64,000 nt of DNA. Origin: Irpex lacteus (lineage: Eukaryota > Basidiomycota > Agaricomycetes > Polyporales > Irpicaceae). Each line of letters opens with the position of its first letter. Within the stretch, counting starts at the first letter, position 1. The notes beneath the pieces are model-generated. The model ran no database searches and was not told the DNA's origin. It was given only the letters and a program-made list of their open reading frames with translations. Positions 33,820 to 46,855 of the stretch are shown here, in pieces. The stretch is from NCBI GenBank assembly GCA_001986395.2, contig MQVO02000004.1:1939939-2003938 (forward strand), written 5' to 3'. Made by a program: the position numbers and the translations under genes.

Positions 33820-34818
33820 CTATACATGAGACTCCATGCCGCATTTGGGTTGTGACGGAGAAGGTCTGTTGATCTGAGTAGCAATAAAAAAGAAAACGAA
33901 GGACGCTGGCGTGAACACTAAGATCACGCAAGCGGCCTGTGCAATAGGATCTCCAGAGGTCCACACAGCGACGACTACACCTTCGACAATGTGATAAGAG
34001 ATGGTACAAACTGGTGGGACGGAAGTTCTCACCACATATACACACGCTTGTTGCACACCCGATTGCCATGAAAGGGTATGCGAGGATGGTCATCATAAGC
34101 ACAAGACGTATGCGTGTCCTCATGAGTGTCTACAAATCACGGGCGTGCGTATCAGCCTTCAGAAACGATAGTTGAAAAGAGCCGTGACTACCTCTTCGGC
34201 CCACTTCGCTGAGCACATGCCTGAGACGAACACGATACTCGATGCGATTATTATGCCTCCCCAAAGTATCGCAGCACCTATTCCAAGACACAGATACGGT
34301 CCGCGTCGAGTATAATTGAACAGCTCAGAGACGGGCGTAGTAGTGAGCAACGTGACGATGCAAGAGAGAAACAAGCTTGCCTGAGATCAATCAGGCAGAA
34401 GAAAAAAATCATTAGTGTGACGATGCTCAGTGCCGACGTCGGTGAAAAGAACATGACTTACGGCAACTGCGATAGTCGATACTCTTGCCGCAATCCTGTC
34501 CATATACTGTACGTATCTCTCCTCGTCCGACCGTGTCATTCTCCACGTCTCTTCAAGATTCGTATGCCCGAAGGAGACAATGGTGAGTGATGTAAACATG
34601 TATACAAGGATTGGTCGGAGACAAGGCCAGGCCGAAGGGAACTCGCTCTTGAAGTGAGCTGGTAATGGATGATCTTCCGGCTTGCGTGCGACGGCTTTAC
34701 TTGATGCCTTGAAGAAAAAGCCGTCGGCGTAGACAGCTGCTTGGGAATGGTCATGGGCAGTTTGTCCAGCAAAATCTACCTGTGCGCGTGGGCCGAATAA
34801 GCCCATGGTGTATGTCAT
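33820..34818 (-). CDS. membrane protein, paralog B of a tandem pair
   Basis: A multi-exon gene of about 270 residues. The N-terminus MTYTMGLFGPRAQVDF (a second in-frame Met follows at 34803) is unlike paralog A, but the next segments align: HPLPAHFKSEFPSAWPCLRP, TIVSFGHTNLEETWRMT, TTTPVSELFNYTRRGPYLCL, GIIIASSIVFVSGMC, LMRTRIRLVLMMTILAYPFM and, after a further intron, VFTPASFVFFFIATQI. The protein ends PKCGMESHV. TATAAG lies about 50-70 bp upstream. The two copies differ at most positions, so the duplication is not recent. Function unknown; probably an integral membrane protein with at least four helices. Confidence 0.62.
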
Positions 34819-36240
34819 GGGTTGCTGTAGGATTTTGCCGGACAGCTGAATGCTAACGTTGAGCTTCTTATAGTGCCCTATATGTGTTGTAACATCCGCG
34901 TGGTCGTTTTGCTTTCACTATGACCACGAACTGGTGGCACTGCTCAACAGGAAACACTTGAGCAGTGTACAGCTGCCGGGAATGGACTTCGAAGGAGATA
35001 CTGTTACAAATACTGGCAAACGACGACCTCACCGGGCTTGGAATCTTTGTGTATCCCAGGAAAATAGTTAGCATGTAAGTCTAACAAGATAGCATGCAAT
35101 CGAAGCTACTTACACATTGTGCGGTAAGCCTGCTAATTTTCTGTGCCTGCTTATTGCTTGACGTTTAGGCGATACTGGTAGTATTACGACCCTAGGAGAC
35201 ATCATAACTCCGGATTTAGGTTCATGATTAGCTGGTAAACACCTTGTGCGGGCTCCAAGGAAGTCTGCCAACGTCTCGGCCTCCCAGGCGACGCTCTTCC
35301 ACTCGTTAGCAACCTTGTTATAAGAAGACCTGAGTTGGCCCCTTGCATCTTTGTCAGCGTCCGATACACACCACGTATATAATGTCCGCACCTTCGTAAA
35401 GGGCGTGATTTCTGACTGACCTCATGATATGACGACAGCCTTGCAATTGTCGATGTATATTGACGTAGGTTTATTGTCCCTGTACTCAGGTAGAGCTGCG
35501 TTTTGTTCGCACCAAGAAAGGTGGAGTGCGGGGTTCAGCTCAAGTTGGAAGTTCGCAGTTCAGGTAAATGATGGTCTTCCTACATACGCAGCGGAGGTTA
35601 CTGGGATATTTGATTGCTTGGAACCCTGTTCCGCACATGAATCATTCAGCATGGCTACCCATAGCACGATAATCAGGGTAAGAAGAGCATACAAGACACA
35701 CCAGGATGGTAATTCGCCATCTTGAGAGATAGATGAGAACGCCCATGGGAGCTCTGGGATACAAGGGCGGGGAGGTCGTAATTTATGCTGATCCTCGAAT
35801 AATATCGCGCTCAGATGTCACATACATCACTTGTAGAGTTTACTAATGTCAAAGTCTGCACGTCTTCATGATCAACCACGGAATTGCCAGAGTGCAAGAT
35901 GCAGACCTACCAAACTACAGTGCGCGTCCATCATGGGCCGGAATATGATGTCAGGACTGCCAGGGCTACACCTCGAATAAAAACCCAGCTCTCAACAATA
36001 AGGATACGCGTTACTAGCTTGTGATTCGAATTGTGATGATATGCCCCAGGCAGAAGCCGATGTCTAACGCAATGTCCATTACACCATAGCAAGTGTCCGT
36101 GTTCCATTTTACATCTTCAGCTAACGACACAGATGCAGGACCCTGCGATACAGTCGTCTGATTAGTATAAAGCATGAACCCGACTTCAAATAACACCCAC
36201 CTAATCTACACCGAAACAAGTACATATTCCATCCACGCCG
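34819..36240. other. intergenic, no gene seen
   Basis: About 1.4 kb. A minus-strand frame of 93 codons (35110-35391) and a plus-strand frame of 98 codons (35429-35725) are open, but neither has recognisable domains. A decayed gene cannot be excluded. Confidence 0.35.
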
Positions 36241-37909
36241 TCACTGCTTGTCTGCAGCAGGCGTCGATGAGCCGGAAGAACCGTCTTGCGATTCTTGCGC
36301 CTTATTCCTCTGCGAACGAGCCTTAAAATACTCCACGCCCGTCTTCTTCAACAAGGCCCGCCGAGCGAACCCGCGCACATCAACATACACAAGGACGACG
36401 TTCCGAGCCGTGTTCATCGTTAGGTTAGTCGTCTGTTGCGCATCCGCGCCATACCTATCATGCACATAGTCAGTAACTGGTCCAGCATATTCCAAAGAAA
36501 AAGAAAACGACGCACTTGTGTCCCACAACAGCACCCAGTCGGTCATTGGACACCTCGAACATCCTCCTCGCGGAATCGTCGATCGTCGTCAACACCAAAT
36601 TCGCACTCATGACGACCTTCTCCAGTGTCTTTAGCGGCTTCGGCTCAGCTGGCTGCTCTTCCACCTTCTCAACAACCGGAGGCGGCGGCGGACGTCGAGG
36701 TTTCGGCGTGTAAACGGCGTACGGTGGTGGTGGGCCACCTTCATATAGCGGACTCACGGGTTGTGTTGGATATATGGGAGTAGGAGGAGGATCTGGTTTC
36801 CCGCCCATAGCACGTCGAATGACGCCGCCGACTGCGTCGACCGCCTTGGAGCTCGCGGCGCGAGCATGGCCGCTGAGGTAGTGTACCTTGGATAAAGCTG
36901 CGTTGGTGGCGGATGGGGATTGTGGAATGGTGGGAGAGTTGGTGCCCGAGCCGGACGGCGTGGATGAGCGTGAGCGTTTGCCGGGTTGGGAGTGAGAGAT
37001 ATAATAATTAGAGGCGGTAGTTATTCCTGAGACGAGGACGGATGTCGAAGAGGATATTGCTCGACTGGTGGTGTGAACAATAATGAGCAAATTCTCGAGG
37101 TACAGATATTTGGGTTCTGCCTACCTGACGACTGCCGCGCCCTTCAGCATCCAGTCTCGTTCTTCTTCAGGGATACCGCGTACGACTACTTCTCGTAGTT
37201 GTAAGAGTTCCTGCCCCTCGGCTCCCAGAGGCCGTACACCTGTTACAGCATCATACATCTCCGGCTGCAGCTCGAGGACGACCGGAGCTGCATTGTCGGT
37301 CCTTCCTGGCGAGCGTAATGCGGAATCCTCCCTGATATTCAGAGTCTGCGGCAATTCTCCTACCACGTCTCCATTGGCATCGTCCATCAAGACGAGCCTT
37401 CCACGCAGAGACGAGTCTTGCACCGGCTTGTTTTCGTCCACATTCTCCTTGATATTCGCGTGAGGCTCATTTGTTGGGATTTGAGGTTGAGGACTTCGGA
37501 CGGGCAGTGGAGGCGGTGCAGGAGACTTGGGCTCAGGTATTGAGTGAGACCAGGAGAGTTCGGCGTACTGAGTGAGCACTTGGTCAAACGTCTGTATGTC
37601 CTCGGCTATATGCTTGGTATCTTCGTATGGTGGAGGCACGACAACTTTAACGCTGCCTTTACTCCTCTCCGAGCCCTTCTCGTCAAGGATTACCACCTCT
37701 TCGAAGGTGTACTCTCTCTCGCCAGAAGGAGATATGAGGAGAGTAACGTGGCTGCCTGGGCGGATCCCTGAGGCATGGGTGTTCAGGTGAAGTACAAGGA
37801 GGGTCGTGTTATCAGGTTGTGGACTCCATTCGACCCATAGTGCGCCCTGTTCTGTTATACGCGGTCCTGTGAGCTTGACGTTAGGAAGAGTGAGAAGGGA
37901 GAAAGACAT
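36241..37909 (-). CDS. spartin/senescence-domain protein
   Basis: Three exons encode about 540 residues. The N-terminal part (MSFSLLTLPNVKLTG) is beta-rich, with TLLVLHLNTHASGIRPGSHV and EYTFEEVVILDEKG. The diagnostic segment follows: LELQPEMYDAVTGV, then EERDWMLKGAAVV joined to SRAISSSTSVLVSGITTASN. A Ser-rich spacer and a Pro-rich segment (KPRRPPPPPVVEK) precede the amphipathic helices VVMSANLVLTTIDDSARRMF and ARNVVLVYVDVRGFARRALL. This is the order of the senescence/spartin-associated domain, found in human spartin and plant ERD7. Spartin binds lipid droplets and transfers lipids. Membrane or lipid-droplet association is therefore likely, but the fungal role is inferred. Confidence 0.8.
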
Positions 37910-38438
37910 GGAAGTTCGAAACAGCTCTGTGGGTTGCCAAGGCGGAGTGGGGCGGGGCCAATATCTAGGACTCGGAAACGCATTCTATTTTAGCCTCTAT
38001 TACACCTCTCATGTTCGCACGACAATATCCACCACAAACCGTACCTGGGGACGTCACGGTCGTATCATGCGATGGTAGTGCAAGAACATAGACGAGGATG
38101 AGCTTGAACTCTACACGGAATCCGCAGGCGGAGGCTCCTAGGATCCAGCGGCGTTCTCACTGGCGTACTTGGCCACATGCTTGCTTGCCAGCTTTCTCAG
38201 CTCTGATTTACGTCGCAGTTGCGTACAACATAAGCCTTTCCTCGAACATGCACCAGCGGGCTCGCCCCATCCAGTATTTAACTCACTCCGTTTCAAGACA
38301 ACGCGCATGGGGCATGCTTTGAGCCGCCTCAGGAAGAGCCGCAGGAACGGCTCCCAAGACCCTCCATTAAAAGGAACCACCATCTCTGGGCCCTTCTCTG
38401 TAGTCCACCTCAACAAACCCCCAAGTAATAACGACAAC

Positions 38439-39485
38439 ATGACGCAGATCCAAGACCAACGAACGACCGCGGTCACAGTGTACTGTGGATCCTCTCTGAG
38501 CTCGCAAAAGGCGTACCAGGAAGCCGCAGTCAGTGAGTACTCAGCTTTGTATCCAGGACCTATTTCATGTTAACGGCCTTTCGTAGGCGTAGGGACTGCT
38601 CTGGCCAAGGCAGGGCGCATGCTGGTCTACGGCGGCGCAAGGAAAGGTCTTATGGGCGTTGTCTCTGGAGCCGCCCTCGAGGCAGGTGGCGAAGTCACTG
38701 GCGTCATTCCCTACGCTATGGTCGTCTCTGGAGGAGAGAAGGAGCAGACGCAGGGGCAGCTTCAGGCCAAGGCAACGGCGCAGGCCTTATTTAACGAGCA
38801 GAACAGGAAGAACGTACGTCGTCATAGCTCTGCGTATATGTTCACATATGCTCATGCAGATCCTTCATATCTACCAGGAGAACACTGTATGTCTGATAGC
38901 CGTGCATGGAGTCGTTATCTCACTGACGCTCGCGATCTGGCAGGTTGTTGTGGATTCAATGCATGAGCGTAAGCTCGAGATGGCGAAGCGGTCATGTGCT
39001 TTCATAACCCTTCCCGGCGGGTACGGTAGTTTTGAAGAGGTAGGCAATATGACCAGCACTTCCCAATTTCTCCGCCCGTTGACTTCGGACACAGCTGCTC
39101 GAAGTCACGACTTGGTCGCAAATAGGCATCCACAACAAACGTGAGTATTCTCTTACGAATCGAGTAAGAGAGGCGACTCTGACGAAGTATATCTATATCT
39201 TCCGTAGCCATTATTGTGCTCAACGTTCTCTCCTACTACGAACCGTTACGACAATTGATCCGTAATGGTGTCGAAGCCGGGTTCGTAAGGGAACAGAACG
39301 AGTCGATCATCACCTTCATCGACGGACCGTCGGACCACGCAGAACATGAGTCGTTCGACTGGGGCCAGGCTGCACTGGACGTTATTAACTCGTGGAAGAC
39401 AGATCCCGTCGTGAGACCAACACATTACGACTGGTCTAAGCAGCGAGAGCCCGCTAAGAACCAAGCTGCGTTGGTGAACCCATAG
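38439..39485 (+). CDS. LOG-family phosphoribohydrolase (lysine-decarboxylase-like fold)
   Basis: About 255 residues from six exons. The Rossmann-type opening [20 protein letters not shown] joins [40 protein letters not shown] follows, then [29 protein letters not shown] and the family signature [10 protein letters not shown]. The next exons give [13 protein letters not shown] and [18 protein letters not shown]. The signature and the MHERK segment identify LOG proteins, which release the ribose phosphate from cytokinin nucleotides or, in other members, act on AMP. Whether the fungus makes cytokinin is not shown. The frame is open upstream to 38169, but ATG 38439 is where family similarity begins and follows a suitable leader. 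Confidence 0.88.
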
Positions 39486-42400
39486 CACGCATATCCCATC
39501 GGAAGTCGGTGCGCTCATGGAGAAGTAGACAAATAATGCTGTCGCCTTCTCGTACATGCTCGAGGAGTGTTGCCTATAATTGAGCAATGCAAATGATCGT
39601 CGCGTTCATAGGTCTGATCCACAATTACGACGCTCTCCCGTCCAATTCAGTCCACTTATCGGCAGCGTCCAGAATTTCAGATGCGATTACGCAGGTACGC
39701 ACCATTTTCGTGCAGACGGACTCTTCTCGAAGGACGACGACATAGGGCCAGGATATCGGAGCGAGCTCGGTGCGTGTACGTCCTCTCCTGGACCCGTCAG
39801 GTAGGACCCCAGTCTCCATCATTCTCATCCATTTTTGTATTCTCAAAATCCGGAATACAAGCCCGCCATATTCGCACAGTCCGTACAAGGATATCACCGC
39901 AACATTACATGCTTGTATGCTCCGTTTCCGCTTTACGCAGAGCGCAGATCCACCAGGTTCCACCCCTTGACTGTTGTCGGCGTTCGGGAAGGTAGTGCGG
40001 ACTTGCTGGTACACGTTCGCTCCCCCAAAGTTCCAACATTCCGGTGCCCGACCCAACTATGTCTCAAAAAATACCGTCATGTCGTAGACGGTGTCTGAAC
40101 GCATCTCGTAGTGTGGGTTAGGACGGGCCAACCTCGATGTTTGCTCGGACATGCTCTTGCAGGAATGGAACAATCGCCTGTGATTTCTATAATCAGTCAC
40201 TTATTCTCTGGTTGTGGACACTGCGAGAGTCGCTTACGATTTAGCAGCATCACGACCAAAAATTCTGTCTTGCGAGAGACCAGCGCAGACCGTTATCACC
40301 GGTACTCCAACTTCCAAGAGTCTACGTCGGTCCATATTATCTCACTTTCTCACCTCGCTCAGAAACGGCCATCCATTCCGGGCAACTGTCGACACGCAGA
40401 ATGACATATCTCATCAACAAAATGCGAATACTCACGCCGCTTTCAACGTGCGAGACACGTTTCACAGCGACCAGTGCGATCGAGAGCGTCCAGTGCGCGG
40501 AAATTGTGAGTTGCACATGTACGGTCGTCATGTCGCCCTGATGCTAAAAGCTCGGATGAAAAGACCCTGCATGGGTAGATTCCTCGGCTCCGCGCCCATA
40601 CTTTCTCCTGGGGACTTCGTCGCTTCGACGTTCGAATGCCTCTTTCCAGGCGATCTCGAATTCGGTGCTCGTGGCAGCGTACTCAGTCTACACAATGACA
40701 ACATTTACACCGAAATCTCCTGGGGCATCCAGGGCCGTGCATTGCCTGTGGTCCGTACTTAGGACTGACAGATTTGACATGTACATCGAAGATAGTACTT
40801 ACTACCCAGATGCGGTATCCCCGACCAGGTAACCCAGTAGCGCAGTAGGCACGTCAATATCAGAGCTCCACCATTCGTCAGAACAAGTCAAAACCTACCT
40901 CGGTACATTGAGACAACAAGCTAAAGGCTTCCCTGGGTCCAGTCGCGGAGTGTCAAGTGGTGGTGCCCATGCTAGCCTAACTCGAATTCAGTCCATCTAT
41001 CAGAACTTTGTATGGAGCTGAACCGTATACTGTGAGCGGTATCTGCAGAATTGAGAGGCTGAGGAGATACCCGATGGTTAGATACGATGCGTGCTAATGA
41101 ACACGAGTGTTCGAACTGCGATAAGTAAGTCGGGTTCGAGGCGATCGTCGTCATTCCCTTCGGGCGGGAAGTCGACGCTTCGCTAAGTTCATGAACGTGG
41201 TGTACCATACGACCCTCATTATCTACGCCGTATGTGGCATGTTATCCATGCATGGGCGAGTCTGTCGTAATTTCGAAGGTGAAGCAGCACTGTTACTGAA
41301 ACTTCAACGCATTCGCGAACCTTACTTACTAGTAGTAGCATGCACACTGCAGTTCATATAATGCGTAGAAGCCCGCCAGCCAAGGAGCATCAGAATTACC
41401 AGTATACTGTACGCCTAAATGTAGCGAGAACGCATGCGTGATCCAAGTACTATGATGCACGCATGCTTTGAGGGAACTGGCGAAGGGAAGATGCAAGAGT
41501 CCTGAGTGTCGTACTGCTACGAGACCGAGCAAACACGCTAGCGAGAATAGCCGACAGCAGAGAAGAGAGTGTAGAAATATTAAAGGAGTGTAATGTTCAA
41601 TGAGCTTACGGTTGAAGCACTCGAGGCTTTGAACGCTTGAGAGGTGACGAGGGAGACTAGGGGGACAGAAAGACCAAGAATGAAAATGGTTTGGCAGCCG
41701 CACTTGCGATTCACCAGTAGAAAGAACTTCACGTATGAAGAGCAAGGAAGACAACAATATGCACAAGGTGAATAGACGAATGTTATAATTCATGAGCAAA
41801 GACTCAACAAAAGTAAAATACCAAAATAAACACCCGTGGAAGAAAAGAGCACGATCGTACGCCCTGGATGATTAATGGATGCATGCATGGAAGCAGACAG
41901 AGATGAACATCCGATGAATGATGAGGTAATGGAGAAATGTGATCGAGCTTGCATGCAAGTCCGACATGAGCGATATGCGAATTATAGGAGGGAGCAGACA
42001 GGACGACGGTAGGGAAAATGTGAGAGGCAAAGCACAAGGCTTGCTGGCCGAATTAATACGCCTGCGAGTATCCGGTTAAGTGTGAGAACAGAGGAAGCGG
42101 GAGGTGCGTGTACGCCTCCCGGTCGGTGAGATGTACAGGGCAGAGGGTCAGGAGAGTGCCATGATTAGAGTTGGAGGATGTAAGGAGCGCGGGAGGTGAT
42201 CCGGAGGGAAAGATCCGCTTTTGGAGCGTGACAGAGAACGGCCACGATTATTGCGGAATAAGGTAGAGAGTACACCGGGGGTTGAGCCCGGTTAAGGCCA
42301 TGAGATAACCAGGAGGAGCAGTAGACCGAGGAAGGACTTGAGAGAGCGATTGAGCGACATCTAGGGCGACCGAAAGCAAGAGCAGGGGAAGACAATATGT

Positions 42401-42654
42401 ACAGGTGAACATCGAAGGGTATCGCGCGGCGAGTGTATGTTATGCAAGATAAAAACATGAGTGCTGAGTGGAGGATGGAGAATGAGATAAACGGCCGCTT
42501 GAAGACGACGTTGGTCGGCGATACAGCGGTCCATATGCACTGGCGAGCAAGCCTGCCACCATGATTTTGAATTTCACGATACGACGGAGTGAGCTGAACA
42601 GGCGTATATACGAGGTACGCCTCTTCAACGCCCCGCATTGCACTTCGAGTTCCC
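39486..42654. other. 3.2-kb stretch without a recognised gene
   Basis: Open frames reach 182 codons (40214-40762 plus), 143 codons (39625-40056 minus) and 210 codons (42165-42797 minus), but none is supported by splicing or a known domain. The segment 39580-40760 has a somewhat coding-like composition and may be a decayed gene. The part from about 41300 to 42650 probably belongs to the 3' flank of the large minus-strand gene that follows. Confidence 0.35.
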
Positions 42655-45061
42655 TTACGCCCCAGGAGAGGATACACCGTCCTGCGAATGCGCCGGCTTG
42701 TGTCGACTGATCTTCTCCACACCGGCTCCGAGAGCATGAGCGTTGCTGCTCGTAAGTTCCTACAAGAATAGTGAGTACGACTTCTCGAGAAAGGCAACGC
42801 AAAATAGAATGCTTACCTCGTCATCGTCCTCATCTTCCGACTTCGGGCTGTACTCTGCATCTGCGTCCTCATCCTCCGACCCGGTACTTGTGGAGCTTTG
42901 ACTCTCCCTCCGCTCCCTAATAGTCTCTGCCTCCTCTTCCTTCTGCTCCTCAAGACCCTCCAACTCGCCAACGACCACCTGAGCATCAGTGATGATACTC
43001 TGGGGAATGGGTGAGCCTGCCCTAGCCGTGTCCGCACTACCCCGTCGCTCAGGCGTACGAGGAATACTGTGTCTGCTGGCGAAACTCGGTGTCCGCTCAG
43101 CCGACAAACGCATTGGGTGACCGTGTGGATGGTGACCAAGGTTGAGACTGTGATGGCGAGGCGAGGGTGTATGCGCGGGAATCTTCACAGCTGTGGTGAC
43201 ATGCTCGGCGTCCTCAGAAACAGCAATAGGAGTCGGCTGCTCCTCAGACTCAGTTTTCGACTCCACTGCGTCAATCGCGGCTTCTTCAACCTGCTTCTCT
43301 TGGGTCACCGGCGCTGGAGGGTCAGGATCTGCGACTTCGGCGTCGTGCTTCTCTTCTGCATGGTCATCCTTGACATCCTCCTGCATCTCAACTGCATCCT
43401 GAACGGCTGCCTCTGCAGCAGCCTTCTCAGCAGCTTCCGCCTTGGCGCGTTCCCTCTCCTCCCTTCTGCGCTTCAGCCACGCCATACCACTACCGTCATC
43501 ATCGTCATCCGCAGGTCGTCGCCCACGTTGTGCGCTACCCCAGCCGTTCTCTTCGGCTGACCCAATGGCTGCGCTCCCTTGTACGCGGGAATACTTTGTG
43601 TTGCCTACGGAGGCAGCGGTCTTCACACTGCCCATGCCACCGTAACCCCACTCGACGAATTCAGGGTCAGAGCTGTGGGGAAAGGCAACTCAGTACAGAA
43701 TACAGAATTGAACCAAGAATCAATACTCACCGAGCGGTAGCGAACAAGTTCACGTTGTTCAAATTATTCCTCCTTCCGCCATACACCCGGCCGTTGAGCA
43801 TCCTCAACTGCTTTCTCGGCGCCTGACGATTTCCAGCAACTCCGGCACTATTACTCCTCGTCCTTCTCAGGTCTTCATTAGCAATAGTGCTCTCGCGGCT
43901 CTTCGTTCTTCGTATCTGCTCAGTGGCACTCTGTGTCCTCCACAAGGATCCCTCTCCGGAGCTGCTGGAATCAGAACCCATCAGGGCGGATAGCAAGCTC
44001 TTCTTCTTCGCGCCCTTCTTCACATGGGTGTTCTCAGAGGTGCTCCTCGATAGCGGAACACCAAAGTCGACATCCTTCTCCGACCCACCGGAGACACTCT
44101 CTGTCCGCTCGCGAGACCGATTGCGCAAAGGAGTTGTGGTGCCAGAACTGGCAGCGTCGCTGTCTCTCGTCGTACTCCGCGCGAGCTGGTTAAGCCCAAG
44201 CGTGAGAACATCTCCGGTGGAAAGCTCCTTCTTCGAGAGCGGGCCGAGCAGAGGCTTGAAGAGCTTCTTCGTTGACCATCTCCGGTTCTCTCGTGGTAGG
44301 TCGACGCGCCGGCCGATGGGAGATTCGGGACAGGATTGAGTGTCTGGGATGCGCTCGATGAAGGAAGACGATGATGAGAGGACAGCGAAGGGAGATTGAG
44401 GAGTCATTGGGTCAACATCAGAGTCGTACCTGTCTGAGCCGTTGGTACTTGAAGCTGCATGAAGAGGGACGATGTGTGAGTTGGATGAAGGTGCGGTGGG
44501 GGTAGTCGTGGACGGTGCATCTCCCGGCGCCTCCGACGCCGTTGAAGCACCACTAAACAATAATGAGCTGGGTCGGCTCGACGACTGGGTGGTATAGGGT
44601 CGAGGGGTGTCGAGAGATGTAGAGAGAGGGAAACCGGTGACACTCTCGACATCGTCGTCGAGAAACACTTCAGGAAAGTCTTCCTCCCGTCTGGGCTCAG
44701 GGAGAGGCGCAAAGCGAATCTTCCTGGTTTGAGGGGCTGACTGCGGGGATTTCTTGGTATCTCGCGATGCTACAGTGCTTGTGTTTGAGCCAGTGCCACT
44801 TGTTGATGATGTTTGAGCTCCGTTACGAGGGGCATTTGACGCGCCATCGCGGGCGGGCAAGCTAGCAGTGAGGAAATAGTGGTCCGCCTCCGAGTTGTGG
44901 GGGGAGCTTGACGACGCCGACGATGAGAGCGAGGAGAGAGACGAGATGAGATGTGGTGTGCCCGGAAGCGACGTCGGGTGGTTGTAGGGCGAAGTGGTGG
45001 GGGATGAGTTGAGGAGGATGCCATGACGAGGGAAGGCGGGGAGCTGGAGCATGGTTCCCAT
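42655..45061 (-). CDS. large disordered protein with KIRF (RVxF-like) motif
   Basis: Three exons encode about 740 residues. The start MGTMLQLPAF (45061; Met four codons on at 45052 is the alternative) is followed by Ser/Thr/Pro-rich sequence. A conserved-looking KIRFAPLPEPRREEDFPEV segment contains K-I-R-F, which fits the RVxF docking motif for protein phosphatase 1. Further islands are RRWSTKKLFKPLLGPL and, across the intron, SDPEFVEWGYGGMGSV. An Ala/Glu-rich coiled stretch (REERERAKAEAAEKAAAEAA) and an acidic segment EDEDADAEYSPKSEDEDDDE precede a last exon ending DGVSSPGA. No enzyme domain is present. A scaffold or phosphatase-regulator role is an inference from the short motif alone. Confidence 0.7.
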
Positions 45062-46506
45062 CTCTGGCGCTTTGCGGGAGGTGTACTTTGCTATGTTGGC
45101 GCTGTTGTGCACGGTGAGTAAAGGGTTGGTGCTCGTCGTTGCCGTCGTTGGAAAGAGTGGCGGGGACGATGAGCGCAGAGCAAAAGTGGAAGGAGTAAGA
45201 GAGTGGGCGAAGCGAAAGAGAAAGGGACAAGTTATGAGGAGACGTGAACCGTACCAGGCTCCATTCAATAATTATAATCCGTGCCACACCTATCACCACT
45301 GCATCTTGGCGGGAGCGCTGTCCGGGGTCCCTATTAGCCTCAAGCGCCGTTCCTTAGAAACACGTGCGTAGACGTTTCTCAACCTCTCTGTATTCACCTG
45401 ACCCCGCCCACGTATCACCAGCACATCGCGAAATTCCCTCTGGCGTCCGAGTACGTTATATCTCTCAACGAGGCCCGTATCTCCTGCCTGCTAGTCCTCT
45501 CGAGTCCAAGCCTTGGCTACTTGGTGGCACCGCAGTCGTCACCCCCCGCAAATGCTATGCGGGGAGATGTGTCTAGGCGGAGTCGAATAATTTACTTCCG
45601 TTAACGGTGATACCCGATCTCATCGTAGACTGACCAAATATATCCAGCTCGATTGCCTTTCCCAGATAGACGCTTCCCGATGGACACCGCCGCCTCCTTA
45701 CTCCTTCTCAGAGCCGCTCATGCCATCCGTCGCGTTCTCACAGCAGTCATCGTCCAACGCCAGCTTTCACACACGGTTTGTGTTTGCAGAGCAATATCAA
45801 AGATATCTTGTCGGTGTAGGTGTTCGTGTTTGTCTGCTTTCCGCCATCATGCTCCGTATGTTCCGTTCCAGGTATGTCGAGGGAAACATGACAGGCCTCC
45901 TGTCTATCGGAAATGCTCGCCTGACCACCCGCACGTCTAATTCCCTCAGCATATGAGCCAAGCAAATATTACTGGACCCATCGTCATGGCCTTGGTTGAG
46001 ATGATTCTGCAATTGGACGATCGCCTGAATCACCCCTTGTTCCTTAAACCCTGCACACATATCCGCCCGCCGCCTTCGAGCCCTCCTGTCTGCGCAGCGA
46101 CTACGTAGTCCAAGAGATTTTTGACTGCGCATGCTTGACGACGGTACATTCTCTCTTCATGATCTTCGTCGTCTCTCTACGCACCGATCGCACGCTCATG
46201 AGCTCATGTCTGTCCCCTAGAACTTGCTCACCGAAAGCTCGAAAGCGGTGCATCTTTCCCGCACCGCAAAACCAAATATGAAATGTAGTCCCTCCAGCCC
46301 GCCTAGATCCTCAAAGGGCCACGCGCGCGGGTTGAACAGTAAAAACACAAAAACACAACATATATATATCCTCGCCTTCCGCCATCCGCCTTCCTTCCCG
46401 CATGGGCAGTCGCGGTTCACTAATTAGATCCGTCCTTCACACAGAAAATCGGAACGCTCACCATGCACCAGTAGTGCGATCGTTATTTGACACACCCGCC
46501 CGGGGG
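45062..46506. other. intergenic, no gene seen
   Basis: About 1.4 kb upstream of the large minus-strand gene. Several 60-110 codon frames overlap on both strands; none recognised. A pyrimidine-rich leader precedes 45061 on the minus strand. Confidence 0.4.
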
Positions 46507-46514
46507 AGTACCGG

Positions 46515-46855
46515 AGGACCCCTGACAATACGCCTAGAGGCCAGTTTGAGCGCCTATAAAATATGTCCGGATGGCGAGTCGAAGGCTTGACGAAATATGT
46601 CCGGATGAAACTGGCCTTGGGCCGTTTTCTGGAGCGCTAAACTTCCCAATTGGGAAATTTTGGCCACGGGGGCGCTTTGGCGCCCACTGCTCCCGGAGCC
46701 GCCGGGGTCGCCGAACCCATTATGTCCGGACACAAACTGGCCTACCCCCCCTCTGAGGTCAAAATATGTCCGGATGAAACTGGCCTCAGGTCCCCAAACT
46801 CGTTGATTTTGTCCGGGTCGGCAAACTGGCCTCTAGGCGCATTGTCAGGGGTCCT
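46515..46855. mobile_element. 341-bp MITE with repeated internal motif
   Basis: Terminal inverted repeats of 34 bp begin AGGACCCCTGACAAT (46515-46548 against 46822-46855), with one mismatch. The flanks agtaccgg (46507-46514) and agtacagg (46856-46863) match at 7 of 8 positions, suggesting an 8-bp target duplication. Inside, ATATGTCCGGAT or a close variant recurs at 46561, 46595, 46720 and 46764, and a diverged TTTGTCCGGG at about 46809. Most copies are followed shortly by AAACTGGCC, which also occurs inside both terminal repeats. No coding capacity. A GC-rich centre (about 46670-46710) holds small inverted repeats. Confidence 0.75.

Noticed and set aside
40214..40762. 182-codon open frame on the plus strand
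   Set aside because: No family, no supporting splice sites and no promoter. It may be a gene relic but cannot be supported as a CDS.
41329..41799. 156-codon minus-strand frame starting with a hydrophobic, signal-like stretch
   Set aside because: The rest is Leu/His/Ser-rich without a domain and lies in the probable 3' flank of the 42655-45061 gene.
42165..42797. 210-codon minus-strand frame
   Set aside because: Overlaps the last exon of the large minus-strand gene in another frame; the translation has no recognisable features.
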